From Flavobacterium tistrianum (GTDB lineage Bacteria > Bacteroidota > Bacteroidia > Flavobacteriales > Flavobacteriaceae): a stretch of DNA of 64,000 bases. The stretch is from assembly GCF_003254545.1 (NCBI RefSeq), contig NZ_QJRH01000062.1:1-64000 (forward strand), written 5' to 3'. How positions within the stretch are numbered: position 1 is the stretch's first letter; each line of letters begins with the position of its first letter. Below the pieces are notes generated by a model that saw only the letters and a list, made by a program, of their open reading frames with translations, was not told the DNA's origin and made no database searches. Made by a program: the position numbers and the translations under genes. Shown here in pieces: positions 1-8,591 of this stretch.

Positions 1-71
1 TCGAAAATCTCTTTTCGATTCGATTAAGTTTCCTGGCAGTATTTCTGTGAACGTTTTCGCTGTTGCGGGTG

Positions 72-101
72 CAAAAGTAGGCACTTTTTCCGCTTTTCCA
101 A
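72..101 (-). promoter_or_regulatory. Leftward Bacteroidota sigma-A promoter
   Basis: Read on the minus strand there is TTG at 99-101, a 19-base spacer and TACTTTTG at 72-79, which fits the Bacteroidota -33/-7 consensus (TTG, 17-23 bases, TAnnTTTG). Upstream of it, T-tracts of 4-6 bases on the plus strand are centred near 86, 95, 106, 118 and 129, close to one helical turn apart. The transcript would begin near position 65 and leave the window. The arrangement resembles a strong stable-RNA or ribosomal promoter, but the gene it serves is not visible. Confidence 0.6.
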
Positions 102-351
102 CACTTTTCCCAGACTTTTTTCAATCTTTTTTCCCGCTAATTCATAACCCTCTCATAACACGGAGTTTACATTTCGGGTATTTTTTACATCGCGTAAGGT
201 TTTTCTTTGTATGTCTGGCATTTTCTTATTTTGCCATACTTTCCGACATCAGTTTTTATCGGATTTTCAGCATTTGGCGCCTTTTTCAAAATTTTTTTCA
301 TGATTACGGAATCTTCCATTTCCCCAAACGCCTCTCCTGAAACCGCTTTCT

Positions 352-432
352 TAGCCCCGATAGGAGCGGAAATCCTTTTTGGGCCGGGGTTCGGCCCAAA
401 AAGATTGAAGCGCATAGCGGGAAAAAGCTCCT
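352..432 (+). repeat. Structured intergenic repeat, Flavo-1-like, copy A
   Basis: The element begins TAGCCCCGATAGGAGC and ends in GCTCCT. Its centre is a perfect 12-bp stem (375-386 with 392-403) around the loop GGGTT. AGGAGC near the start can pair with GCTCCT at the end. A second copy lies at 16025-16103 with the same flanks and loop but a different, still fully paired stem. From memory the conserved parts resemble the Flavo-1 RNA motif of flavobacteria, but I could not search for it. The strand given is the one on which the Flavo-1-like sequence reads. Confidence 0.55.
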
Positions 433-478
433 GAAAAAAACCTAATTTCAAAAACTACCCTTATATATGTCGAGCATA

Positions 479-498
479 AGACGCACTGCAGTGCGTCT
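479..498. repeat. 20-bp perfect palindrome, AGACGC arms
   Basis: A perfect palindrome with arms AGACGC/GCGTCT, followed by CTCTAC. The same arms and the same CTCTA trailing sequence with a different central octamer occur between rpoB and rpoC at 56010-56035. This makes it a dispersed palindromic repeat family, not a one-off operator. Confidence 0.6.
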
Positions 499-543
499 CT
501 ACTGAAAAACGGGAATTTGATTGCAAACATACCTATACAAATA

Positions 544-574
544 AACCCGACAGGTTTTCAAAACCTGTCGGGTT
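544..574. terminator. Perfect 15-bp hairpin, dispersed repeat, possible terminator
   Basis: Arms 544-558 and 560-574 are perfect reverse complements around a single C, with a TTTTCAAAA centre. It lies downstream of the minus-strand monooxygenase gene. It belongs to the same family as the GGTTTTCAAAACC hairpins at 15745-15771 and 15966-15992. It may terminate transcription, but it has no long T-run outside the stem, so repeat is the safer label. Confidence 0.4.
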
Positions 575-632
575 GTAACCGAGATTTACTCTTATATATA
601 TAAGTATAACTTATAAACTATATTAATATGTA

Positions 633-1637
633 TTATTCATTCAAAGCATCTATTACTTCTTTTGTAATTTGAATGCTTTTTAGTTTTGCTTGATGATCGA
701 AGATTGGACTTGTAACCATTAGCTCGTCGATTCGGGCATAGTCAACAAACTTTTTCAAATCGGTTACTAGCTGTTCTTTGTTTCCTGTGAAGGTTCCTGC
801 TGTCATTTGATTTACATGGAAACGTTCTGCTTCATTCATGATATCATCGAGCGATGAAACTGGAGGTTGCAATCCTTTACGATCATTTCTAATTAGATTT
901 AGGAACATTTGATACAAACTCGTCGATAGCAATTCCGCTTCTTCATTGGTATCTGCTGCGATGATATTTACACATGCCATTGTTTTCGGTTTGTCTAAAT
1001 ACTCTGATGGCTGGAAATTTTCTCTATAAAACTCAAATGCTTGAATCATTAGTTTTGGCGCGAAGTGTCCAGCAAAAGCATAAGGCAATCCATAAGCCGC
1101 CGCCAAAGCTGCACTATCCATACTTGATCCTAAAATCCAGATTGGCACATTTAGTCCTTCGGCTGGAAATGCACGAACTTTTCCATTAGCATTTTCAGAT
1201 GAAAAATATTCTTGAAGTTTGCTTACGTTTTGAGGAAATCGTTGCGCTTGCTCAAAAAAGTCTTTTCGAATTGCTTCGGCAGTTGGCTGATCTGTTCCCG
1301 GCGCTCTTCCTAAACCTAAATCGATTCTGTTTGGATAAAGGGTTTCTAAAGTTCCGAATTGTTCTGCCACTACTAAAGGAGAATGATTTGGAAGCATGAT
1401 TCCGCCAGAACCTACGCGGATATTTTCGGTTTGGCTTGCTACGTAACCAATTAAAACAACGGTTGCTGTACTTGCAACATGTGCCATATTATGGTGTTCT
1501 GCCAACCAGATTCTCTTGTATCCTAGTTTATCGGCTAATTGTGCTATGTCTTTTGTTTTTTGGAATGTTTCTGTTGCGTTACTATCTTGGGTGATAATTG
1601 CAAGCTCTAATATTGAGACTGAAATTGGGTTTTTCAT
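633..1637 (-). CDS. Luciferase-like flavin-dependent monooxygenase (LLM class)
   Basis: The 334-residue protein matches the bacterial luciferase-like (LLM) oxidoreductase fold, close to the E. coli YhbW type in length and motifs. Visible family features are the N-terminal strand followed by the LAEHHN segment, the [14 protein letters not shown] stretch and the [13 protein letters not shown] loop near residues 105-117. These enzymes are cytoplasmic and use reduced FMN, but the substrate cannot be read from sequence. The gene stands alone, divergent from the DUF2975 gene. A -7 box TAATTTTG lies on the minus strand at 1657-1664, very close to the start, so the leader would be short. Confidence 0.9.
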   Translation of the reverse strand: MKNPISVSILELAIITQDSNATETFQKTKDIAQLADKLGYKRIWLAEHHNMAHVASTATVVLIGYVASQTENIRVGSGGIMLPNHSPLVVAEQFGTLETLYPNRIDLGLGRAPGTDQPTAEAIRKDFFEQAQRFPQNVSKLQEYFSSENANGKVRAFPAEGLNVPIWILGSSMDSAALAAAYGLPYAFAGHFAPKLMIQAFEFYRENFQPSEYLDKPKTMACVNIIAADTNEEAELLSTSLYQMFLNLIRNDRKGLQPPVSSLDDIMNEAERFHVNQMTAGTFTGNKEQLVTDLKKFVDYARIDELMVTSPIFDHQAKLKSIQITKEVIDALNE

Positions 1638-1656
1638 ATAATTTAAGGCTAAAATG

Positions 1657-1664
1657 CAAAATTA
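1657..1664 (-). promoter_or_regulatory. -7 box of the monooxygenase gene
   Basis: Minus-strand TAATTTTG fits TAnnTTTG exactly. I find no TTG at the expected distance upstream, so only the -7 element is supported. Confidence 0.35.
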
Positions 1665-1747
1665 ACTCATTTATGCGAATGCCTTTTATTTTCTAATGTT
1701 AATAGAATTATAATATTCCAAATTCTTTCCAAATAACTATTTTTTAA

Positions 1748-1786
1748 TAATTAATTATTGTTTTACAATAATTAATTATACATTTG
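1748..1786 (+). promoter_or_regulatory. Promoter inside a 13-bp inverted repeat (operator candidate)
   Basis: TTG at 1758-1760, an 18-base spacer and TACATTTG at 1779-1786 form a good promoter for the DUF2975 gene. A perfect 13-bp inverted repeat (1748-1760 and 1766-1778, spacer TTTTA) spans the -33 element and the spacer, ending directly at the -7 box. A protein bound there would block RNA polymerase. The small Xre protein encoded by the second gene of the unit is the natural candidate for autoregulation; this is inference. Confidence 0.6.
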
Positions 1787-1811
1787 CAATATCAATTTAA
1801 TTTTTCATTGT

Positions 1812-2327
1812 ATGAAGACTACTCATATTGTTTCTAGAATATTGTTTTATTTTACTCGATTCTTGGCTGTAGTTTATTTTTTCTTGGCCGCTTACTCGGT
1901 TTTTACTTTAGTTACAGGGTTATTTCTAACATTTAAAGATAACGGAAAGTATTTTCAGGTTTGTTATCCGTTTACTACGCATCCTGTGATGTTGGGCGAT
2001 TACAATCTGCCGTATATTCTTTTTGATTTTTTGGCTCCGCTAAGTCTTTACGGACTTTTCTTTTTACTGAGTAGTAATGTTTTTAAGATTTTCTTTCAGC
2101 CAAAATTATTTACTCAAAATGGAGTTTTGCACTTAAAACGCTTTTATTTATCCAATTTATTCATTCCGAGTATTGTTATATTTTTTGCTTTCTTCTTTGT
2201 TCCTTTAGATAATGAAGTGGCACTTTTTATCATATTGCACGGAATGCTTGGCGCTTTTGCTTATTTTCTAGCAGCAATTTTTAAACAGGGTTTAAACCTT
2301 CAAAACGAACAAGACTTATTTATATAG
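1812..2327 (+). CDS. DUF2975 family membrane protein
   Basis: A 171-residue integral membrane protein with four predicted helices (about residues 10-42, 64-92, 110-133 and 135-160). Size, helix layout and its pairing with a small YozG-like Xre regulator two bases downstream fit the DUF2975 family. DUF2975/Xre pairs recur across bacteria and their function is not established. It is the first gene of a unit that probably includes the regulator and possibly the ABC transporter genes further on. The promoter is overlapped by a long inverted repeat. Confidence 0.75.
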   Translation: MKTTHIVSRILFYFTRFLAVVYFFLAAYSVFTLVTGLFLTFKDNGKYFQVCYPFTTHPVMLGDYNLPYILFDFLAPLSLYGLFFLLSSNVFKIFFQPKLFTQNGVLHLKRFYLSNLFIPSIVIFFAFFFVPLDNEVALFIILHGMLGAFAYFLAAIFKQGLNLQNEQDLFI

Positions 2328-2329
2328 CT

Positions 2330-2536
2330 ATGCCAATAATTGTAAATGTTGATGTAATGCTTGCCAAACGCAAGATGCAAAGTAAAGAATTGGCAGAGAA
2401 ATTAGATATAACGCCTGCTAATTTATCGATTCTAAAAACCGGAAAAGCAAAAGGTATTCGATTTGATACTCTTGAAGCTATTTGCAAAATCCTAGACTGC
2501 CAGCCTGGCGATATTTTAGAATATGTAAGCGAGTAG
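2330..2536 (+). CDS. Small Xre/Cro-type transcriptional regulator (YozG-like)
   Basis: A 68-residue protein that is almost entirely one helix-turn-helix domain of the HTH_26/YozG type. The recognition region is in the segment SKELAEKLDITPANLSILKTG, followed by the usual FDTLEAICKILDCQPGDILEY ending. It starts two bases after the DUF2975 stop, so the two are co-translated. No sensor domain is present, so any signal must come through a partner such as the membrane protein. The 13-bp inverted repeat over the upstream promoter is its most likely binding site. Confidence 0.85.
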   Translation: MPIIVNVDVMLAKRKMQSKELAEKLDITPANLSILKTGKAKGIRFDTLEAICKILDCQPGDILEYVSE

Positions 2537-2653
2537 TTTTCTTATAAATCAAATTTTCTGAACCTAAAAATCGGCTTTTTGAGGCCGACAGAATTTTTAT
2601 TGCCCAAAAATTTCAAATCATCATTTATATAATCATCAAAAATCAATCAAAAA

Positions 2654-3538
2654 ATGAACAGTTTATCAATCAAAAATCTCAGCAAAACCTATGAGAACGG
2701 CACGCAAGCGATTGACCATTTATCGCTTGAAATTTCTAACGGTATGTTTGGTTTACTGGGGCCGAACGGCGCAGGAAAATCGACTTTAATGCGAACTATT
2801 GCTGCTTTGCAGGAACCAACATCTGGAATTATCGAATTTAACGGAATTAATATTCTCGAAAACCCAATGTTTATAAGAGAAAATCTCGGATATCTTCCAC
2901 AGGAATTTGGCGTTTATCCTAAGATTTCTGCTTATCGTTTATTGGATCATTTGGCAATTTTGAAAGGAATTATCAATAAGAAAGAACGTCAAGACCAAAT
3001 TTTGTATTTGCTGCAACAAACTAATTTATTGCAACACAAAGACAAAACGGTTCATTCGTTTTCGGGCGGAATGCGTCAGCGCTTTGGAATTGCACAAGCT
3101 TTATTGGGAAATCCGAAGATTATTATTGTTGATGAACCGACGGCAGGGCTTGATCCCGAGGAAAGAAACCGTTTCAATAACCTCTTGAGTGAAATTGGTG
3201 AAACCATTATTGTGGTTCTATCAACGCATATTGTAGAAGATGTTCGTGATCTGTGCACCAAAATGGCAATTATTTCTAACGGAAAGTTGATTTTGGAAGG
3301 AAACCCAAATGAAGCGGTTGATTCTTTGAAAGGAAAAATCTGGACAAAAGCGATTCATAAAAATGAACTGAAAGAACATCAAGAACATTTCAATATTATT
3401 TCTTCTCATCTGAATTCGGGCAAAATCAACATTCATGCTTTCTCCCAACAACAGCCAGATTCTGGATTTGAATTGACTTCTCCAGATTTGAGCGATGTAT
3501 ACTTTACTATTTTATCTCAAAACCAACTTAAAAAATAA
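2654..3538 (+). CDS. ABC transporter ATP-binding protein
   Basis: The 294-residue protein is a single ABC ATPase domain. The Walker A motif GPNGAGKST spans residues 36-44, the signature FSGGMRQR begins at 136 and Walker B with IVDEPTAGLDPEER has its catalytic pair at D160-E161. A switch histidine follows in LSTHIVEDV. It resembles the drug/antibiotic-exporter group (CcmA/DRA type). The next gene, a permease fused to a peptidase, begins four bases after the stop, so the two form one exporter. The substrate is unknown. Spacing of about 117 bases to the Xre gene leaves open whether it is in the same unit. Confidence 0.9.
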   Translation: MNSLSIKNLSKTYENGTQAIDHLSLEISNGMFGLLGPNGAGKSTLMRTIAALQEPTSGIIEFNGINILENPMFIRENLGYLPQEFGVYPKISAYRLLDHLAILKGIINKKERQDQILYLLQQTNLLQHKDKTVHSFSGGMRQRFGIAQALLGNPKIIIVDEPTAGLDPEERNRFNNLLSEIGETIIVVLSTHIVEDVRDLCTKMAIISNGKLILEGNPNEAVDSLKGKIWTKAIHKNELKEHQEHFNIISSHLNSGKINIHAFSQQQPDSGFELTSPDLSDVYFTILSQNQLKK

Positions 3539-3542
3539 TGTT

Positions 3543-6500
3543 ATGCTTTCTAAATTAATTCAATTTGAATGGCATAACAATACCAGAAACTGGACTTTTT
3601 ATGCTACCTATATTATATATCTGATTCTTGGCTTTCTTGTGAGTGCTTTTGCAAACTTTTCGTTTTCGGGCGCTTATAAAAATAGTCCATTTACCTTGAC
3701 TTATGCGATTGGTTTGCTATCGCTGATGACAATTTTCTCAATCACACTTCAAGTTGCACAACATTTTTTAAAAGAATACGAAACCAAATTTGATTCAATA
3801 ATTTTCTCTACTCCTATTTCTAAATTTTATTATCTAGGAAGTAAATTTATTACGGCTTTCATAATATCGGTTTCTTCTTTTGCAATGTTCATCATCGGAA
3901 TGATTATCGGACATCAAATGTCGTGGATTACTAAAAGTGAAATTGGTCCTTTTGAAATTCTAAATTACTTCTGGCCTTTTCTTGTTATCGTTGTTCCCAA
4001 CATATTTTTATGTCTTTCGATTCTTGCAACGATGGCTTGGCTTACGCGAAGCAAACTTTTTGTTTATGTTGGAGGATTATTCATCTACATATTATATATA
4101 GCAGGTTCTATTTTTTCTAATTCACCTTTATTTGCAAATGCTTCTCCGTCTTCCGCGAAAGCGATGTCTTTGGCAGCAAAAATAGATCCGTTTGGTTTGG
4201 CTGCTTTTTTGGAACAAACGAGATATTGGACATCGATAGAAAAAAACACGCAACTACTTACACTCTCAGGAAACTTTTTATTGAATCGAATCTTGTGGAT
4301 TTCTGTTTCTTTTCTGCTAATTTTTACTTCTTATAAATTGTTTTCTTTTCGAAAAGCAAAAACTAAAAAAGTAAAATCGGTTAGAATCAATACAAAAGAC
4401 ACAAAAACATATTCTGTGACAATTCCGAAACAGCAATTTAAAACCTCAAAACATAATTGGGCTGTTTTTAAAAGCAATTTGAAAATGGATATTTATTTGG
4501 TTTTAAAAGGGATTCCGTTTGTACTGATTGTTCTTCTGTTTTCGGGATTATTAATGATTGAGATTTCAGATGAAATTGACGGTGGAATCAGATTGGCAGA
4601 AAAAATTACTGATACGGCTTTGATGATTTCCACTATAATGGATCGTTTGCCTTTCATATTGATTCTGGTTACTCTTTTTTATAGCAGTGAGTTATTGAAT
4701 CGAAGCGAAAATTCAAGATTTGAAATGCTAGAAAATACCGCGCCTTATTCTCAGTTTGTTGTTTTACTTTCAAAACTGACAACACTTTTTTTGATTCCGA
4801 TAATATTAATAGGAATCAGTATTTTTATTGGAATTGGTTTTCAAATCATACATGCAAATGCACCAATTGAAGCTGGACTTTACTTTTCGATGTTTTATTA
4901 TATCGGATTTCCATTGTTTTTGATTTCCATTTTAGTGATTGCCATTCAGACTTTCATTAAAAACAAATATTTAGGCTTGGCAGTTTCTGCTTTTATTGTG
5001 ATTTTGTTTTGTACAGGAATTGGGGAACAATTAGGAATTTCATATCCGCTACTTCGATTTGGAGATTCTTTTAAAAGGGAATATTTTGATTTGAATGGTT
5101 TTGGAAGCTATACTTTTCCGTTTCATATTTCGATGTTGTACAATTTCGGTCTGGCTTTAATACTGCTGACTTTGACTGGAATTTTATGGAAACGAAATTC
5201 TACTCTTCTAAAAACCATCCGCAGACATTCATTCAATACTATTCAGAAAATAACTTTTGTTTTGGGAATTATTCTTTTTATAGGTTTTGGAAGTTATCTT
5301 TTTTATAAAACCAATATCGAATATCCGTATTTGACGAAAGATGATCAGAATAATTGGGGCGAGCAATATGAAAAGCAGTTTAAAAAATATACAAATCTTG
5401 CACAGCCAACGATTATTTCGGTCAAAAGTAAAGTTGATTTGTTTCCTGAAGAAAATCTATATGAAGTAAAAGGTACTTACGAATTGGTGAATAATTCTAA
5501 AAAACCTATTGATAGTTTACTCCTATATATAGATCGAAATGCAAAACTGACTTCTATCGAAATTGAGAATGCGAAAAATCTCGATGATGTTTCTAAATTT
5601 CAGCATTATTGGTATCGATTGGATAAGACTTTAGAACCTCACCAGAAAATAAAAATGAGTTTTTCTTTTACCTCAACTTGGTCGCCGTTTAAAGGTCATA
5701 CTGCATTTAATTCTGTAATTGAAAATGGTTCGTTTATGCGAATAAGCCGTTACTTTCCAAGTTTTGGTTATCAAGAATCCAATGAAATCAGCAGTGAAAA
5801 AGAGCGAGCAAAAAGGCATTTGAAACCACAACCGCCGCTTAAAAAATTGGAAGACAAATCGAAAACATCAAATGATTTTATTGATTATGATGTTGTGGTT
5901 TCGACTTCTAAAAATCAAACAGCAATTGGTGTTGGAGATTTAGTTGGGAATTGGAAAAAAGACGACCGATATTATTTTCATTATAAATCTAATGGGAAGA
6001 TTCCGTTTCGATTTGCTTTTTCTTCTGCCGAATATGAAATTCAAAAAACAAATTATAAAGGCATTTCTATTGAAGTTTTTTATGATAAAAGACATTCGAG
6101 AAACGTTGCAAAACTGATTCAAGATGTAAAAAACACTTTAGATTATTGTCAAAACAATTTTGGAAAATATCCCTACAAAACGATTCGTTATGCTGAAGTT
6201 TCTGCTTTCGCGGATGGATTTGCGGCGACTTCATATCCGTCGACTGTTTTTATGAAAGAGAATTTTGGATTTTACAGCAACTTGAATAATCGAGATAAAG
6301 AAGATATTATCAATCAATTGACGGCACATGAATTGTCGCACGAATGGTGGGGAAATTCACAAATTAGTCCCGAGCAAAAAGAAGGAAGCTGGATTTTGAC
6401 CGAAACTCTAGCACAATACACCGAATTGATGTTATATGAAAAAGAACATGGCTTAGAAAAAGCTTTAGAAACTTTAAAAATTCATCTGGATTTGTATTTA

Positions 6501-7079
6501 AGTAGTCGAAGTTATGAACCCGAAACTCCTTTATATAAAACAAACTACGAAACGCCTCATTTGCCTTATGATAAAGGAATGCTGGTTATGCATCAGCTGA
6601 GAATTTTAACTGGTGAAGAAAAAGTGAATCTAGCTTTAAAAAATTTCCTGAACCATTATAAATATCCTAACACAATTCCGGATTCTGAAAATTTATTGAA
6701 AGAGATTTATGCGGTCTCAGATTCTAAACTCCACTCAAAACTGGATGAAATGTTTAAAAAGATTATAACCTATTCTTCAAAAATTTCTGAAGTTGAGAGT
6801 GTAAAAAAGAATGTTTTTTATGAAATCTCCTTTAAAGCAGATTCGAAAAAATATATTGAAAATGCTACAGGAGTTCGGAAACAAATCGACAATGATAAAA
6901 CAATCGATATTGGAATTTATGATGAAAACGGAAAGTTATTTCGCTACACATTTCCAATCAAAAACAATTTAATTGAAGGAAAAATTAAAATCAAAAACAA
7001 ACCTCAACGAATTGTGATTGATCCTCTTTTAATGAATATTGACACTTTTATAAAGGATAACGAGAAAGAGATTGATTAG
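3543..7079 (+). CDS. ABC-2 permease fused to M1-family aminopeptidase
   Basis: A 1178-residue fusion starting at the ATG just after the ATPase gene; an upstream in-frame start inside that gene (3495) is less likely. The first half, to about residue 590, is a two-block ABC-2 type permease with many membrane helices. The second half is a gluzincin of the M1 aminopeptidase class, with the zinc motif HELSH at residues 929-933 and a downstream glutamate, E954, in the LTETLAQY segment. The gap between the zinc motif and that glutamate is 20 residues; classical M1 enzymes have 18. Such fusions are widespread in Bacteroidota and suggest that export and peptide trimming are coupled, with the peptidase domain outside the cytoplasmic membrane. 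Substrate unknown. Confidence 0.88.
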   Translation: MLSKLIQFEWHNNTRNWTFYATYIIYLILGFLVSAFANFSFSGAYKNSPFTLTYAIGLLSLMTIFSITLQVAQHFLKEYETKFDSIIFSTPISKFYYLGSKFITAFIISVSSFAMFIIGMIIGHQMSWITKSEIGPFEILNYFWPFLVIVVPNIFLCLSILATMAWLTRSKLFVYVGGLFIYILYIAGSIFSNSPLFANASPSSAKAMSLAAKIDPFGLAAFLEQTRYWTSIEKNTQLLTLSGNFLLNRILWISVSFLLIFTSYKLFSFRKAKTKKVKSVRINTKDTKTYSVTIPKQQFKTSKHNWAVFKSNLKMDIYLVLKGIPFVLIVLLFSGLLMIEISDEIDGGIRLAEKITDTALMISTIMDRLPFILILVTLFYSSELLNRSENSRFEMLENTAPYSQFVVLLSKLTTLFLIPIILIGISIFIGIGFQIIHANAPIEAGLYFSMFYYIGFPLFLISILVIAIQTFIKNKYLGLAVSAFIVILFCTGIGEQLGISYPLLRFGDSFKREYFDLNGFGSYTFPFHISMLYNFGLALILLTLTGILWKRNSTLLKTIRRHSFNTIQKITFVLGIILFIGFGSYLFYKTNIEYPYLTKDDQNNWGEQYEKQFKKYTNLAQPTIISVKSKVDLFPEENLYEVKGTYELVNNSKKPIDSLLLYIDRNAKLTSIEIENAKNLDDVSKFQHYWYRLDKTLEPHQKIKMSFSFTSTWSPFKGHTAFNSVIENGSFMRISRYFPSFGYQESNEISSEKERAKRHLKPQPPLKKLEDKSKTSNDFIDYDVVVSTSKNQTAIGVGDLVGNWKKDDRYYFHYKSNGKIPFRFAFSSAEYEIQKTNYKGISIEVFYDKRHSRNVAKLIQDVKNTLDYCQNNFGKYPYKTIRYAEVSAFADGFAATSYPSTVFMKENFGFYSNLNNRDKEDIINQLTAHELSHEWWGNSQISPEQKEGSWILTETLAQYTELMLYEKEHGLEKALETLKIHLDLYLSSRSYEPETPLYKTNYETPHLPYDKGMLVMHQLRILTGEEKVNLALKNFLNHYKYPNTIPDSENLLKEIYAVSDSKLHSKLDEMFKKIITYSSKISEVESVKKNVFYEISFKADSKKYIENATGVRKQIDNDKTIDIGIYDENGKLFRYTFPIKNNLIEGKIKIKNKPQRIVIDPLLMNIDTFIKDNEKEID

Positions 7080-7087
7080 TTTTTTTT

Positions 7088-7203
7088 GCCACGAATTCCA
7101 CGAATTTCCACGAATTATTTTTTTGCCACAGATTAAAAAGATTAAAATGATTTTTTTGCTTTCGCTAAAATTAAAAATCCAAATAATCTTTTTAATCTGT
7201 GGC
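7088..7203. repeat. CCACGAATT direct repeats and 19-bp inverted repeat
   Basis: Three CCACGAATT-like units at 7088-7116 precede a perfect 19-bp inverted repeat (7125-7143 with 7185-7203, arms beginning GCCACAGATTAAAAAG). The same words recur at 17252-17348 and 21270-21404. It lies between two convergent genes and may serve as a terminator, but it is clearly a dispersed family. Confidence 0.6.
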
Positions 7204-7212
7204 TAAAAAATT

Positions 7213-8424
7213 TTATTTTAATTGAATGAAAATCTGTTTGCGAGTTGTTTTTCCGTCATCTTTTATTTTCAAATCTTTATTTGATTCGATTTCAAATTTT
7301 GATGACGTTTCTACATTTAATGAAATATCTCGATTTCTAAAACTTTCTGGAATTTCTGGAAGCTGAATTGTAACCGTTACTTCCTTATTTTTCTGCTGAA
7401 AATCGACTTTAATTCTGTCTCTTAACCAAATATATTCATAAACTTCCTGCCACGGTGCCATCCAAATTGAGTCATTTCCTTTTAATCCGTATTTATCAGC
7501 AAGCGTAGTCATATAATATTTGAAATCAGGAAAACGCATACTTAGATTCCACAAATTTGTATTTCCAGTTCCGTGCGTGAATTCGTTAAACCAAACAGGA
7601 TCTTTTTGTTTTACAATAGAATCTATCGTTTTTAAATAGTTATCCATGGTTTTAAAACTTGTAGTGTCTTTTGAACTCTGCACAAAAGTTCGAGCAGAAA
7701 TCATTTTATCTAAATCTACTTTTGAATCTACTTTAAAAACTGGGCCAACACCATAATAAGATGCTACAGAAAAATGTCCGTTATTAAGTGCCTCTTTTTC
7801 ATATTCCAAATAATATTTTTCATCACCTTCTCCACCAGGAACCACAAAATGAGACATTTTAAAATCTAGATTTTGCTGTATTGAAGTTGTATTTTCGGTT
7901 ACTTCTGTTTTGTAGTTTGTACCATGTTTGGTAGCGTGATGAAATCCATGATTCAAAATATCCCAACCAGCATTGTACATTTCTTTTACTTCTTTCCACG
8001 AAAGATGTCCGCGATTTTCTGGCAAGTCACGTATTGAACCTCCATTGATCGCTAATGCCAATTTAAACGGAATTTTATTGCCCATCCCATCTGAATAAAA
8101 AAGCCCTTCTGAAATTGTTCCGTCTCCGCCTTGATCAATTTTCCATTCGTTTATTGATGAATTGCTGATTTTTCCTCCATTCAATAATGGAAAAGCGGTT
8201 AAATATGATGATCTGTAACCGTCATCGAGCGTAAAACTATACGCTAAATGTTTGTTGTATTTTAAAGGAGAAACGGCAATTTTGAATTTATCAGCCGATT
8301 TTAGTTTTATTTTGAATGAAATAGTTTTCGGTTTTGAAGAATCTTTTTGAATAATTCCGTTTGAAAAACTAGTATAGCTTCCGAAGATTACGCAAGCTAT
8401 TATAAGGAGGATTTGTTTTGACAT
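7213..8424 (-). CDS. Secreted polysaccharide-deacetylase-like protein
   Basis: 403 residues with a Sec signal peptide (about residues 1-23) and no lipobox cysteine. The NodB-homology motifs are recognisable: FTLDDG at 64-69 with the catalytic/metal aspartates, NHGFHH around H159-H163 as the metal-binding motif, and VVPGG as the next conserved loop. Carbohydrate esterase family 4 members remove N- or O-acyl groups from glycans such as peptidoglycan or chitin. The substrate here is not evident. The C-terminal 80 or so residues look like a small beta domain. It is monocistronic, convergent with the permease-peptidase gene and divergent from the Kdp response regulator. Confidence 0.75.
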   Translation of the reverse strand: MSKQILLIIACVIFGSYTSFSNGIIQKDSSKPKTISFKIKLKSADKFKIAVSPLKYNKHLAYSFTLDDGYRSSYLTAFPLLNGGKISNSSINEWKIDQGGDGTISEGLFYSDGMGNKIPFKLALAINGGSIRDLPENRGHLSWKEVKEMYNAGWDILNHGFHHATKHGTNYKTEVTENTTSIQQNLDFKMSHFVVPGGEGDEKYYLEYEKEALNNGHFSVASYYGVGPVFKVDSKVDLDKMISARTFVQSSKDTTSFKTMDNYLKTIDSIVKQKDPVWFNEFTHGTGNTNLWNLSMRFPDFKYYMTTLADKYGLKGNDSIWMAPWQEVYEYIWLRDRIKVDFQQKNKEVTVTIQLPEIPESFRNRDISLNVETSSKFEIESNKDLKIKDDGKTTRKQIFIQLK

Positions 8425-8591
8425 AAATTTTAGTGGTTCTTTTACAATCTAAAAGTACATTTCTTTTTGAAAAAATATTTTAAAACTAATTCTCTCCTTA
8501 AAAATAATTTGTTTTGAAATAAAAAAGAGAACCAATTTTAAACCTAAATTTGTACATCAAAACACCAATTCGGTTTTAGCTTATCTGCAAA

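Larger units (their letters stand above)
1..632. other. Intergenic region with leftward promoter and three repeats
   Basis: I see no convincing gene here. The open frames that cross it run through structured repeats and have no recognisable protein features. The left end (about 64-132) holds a leftward promoter preceded by regularly spaced T-tracts, so a gene lying left of the window probably starts here. The right part holds a folded repeat at 352-432, a palindrome at 479-498 and a perfect hairpin at 544-574 that may end the leftward monooxygenase transcript. Confidence 0.6.

Noticed and set aside
185..451. Opposed short frames near the left end
   Set aside because: Both run through the folded repeat at 352-432 and lack plausible starts or domains.
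3495..3542. An earlier in-frame start for the permease-peptidase gene
   Set aside because: It lies inside the coding end of the ATPase gene; the ATG at 3543, four bases after that stop, gives a normal permease start.
7088..7120. CCACGAATT repeats as a possible CRISPR array
   Set aside because: Units are about 10 bases without spacers of constant length, and no cas gene is in the window.
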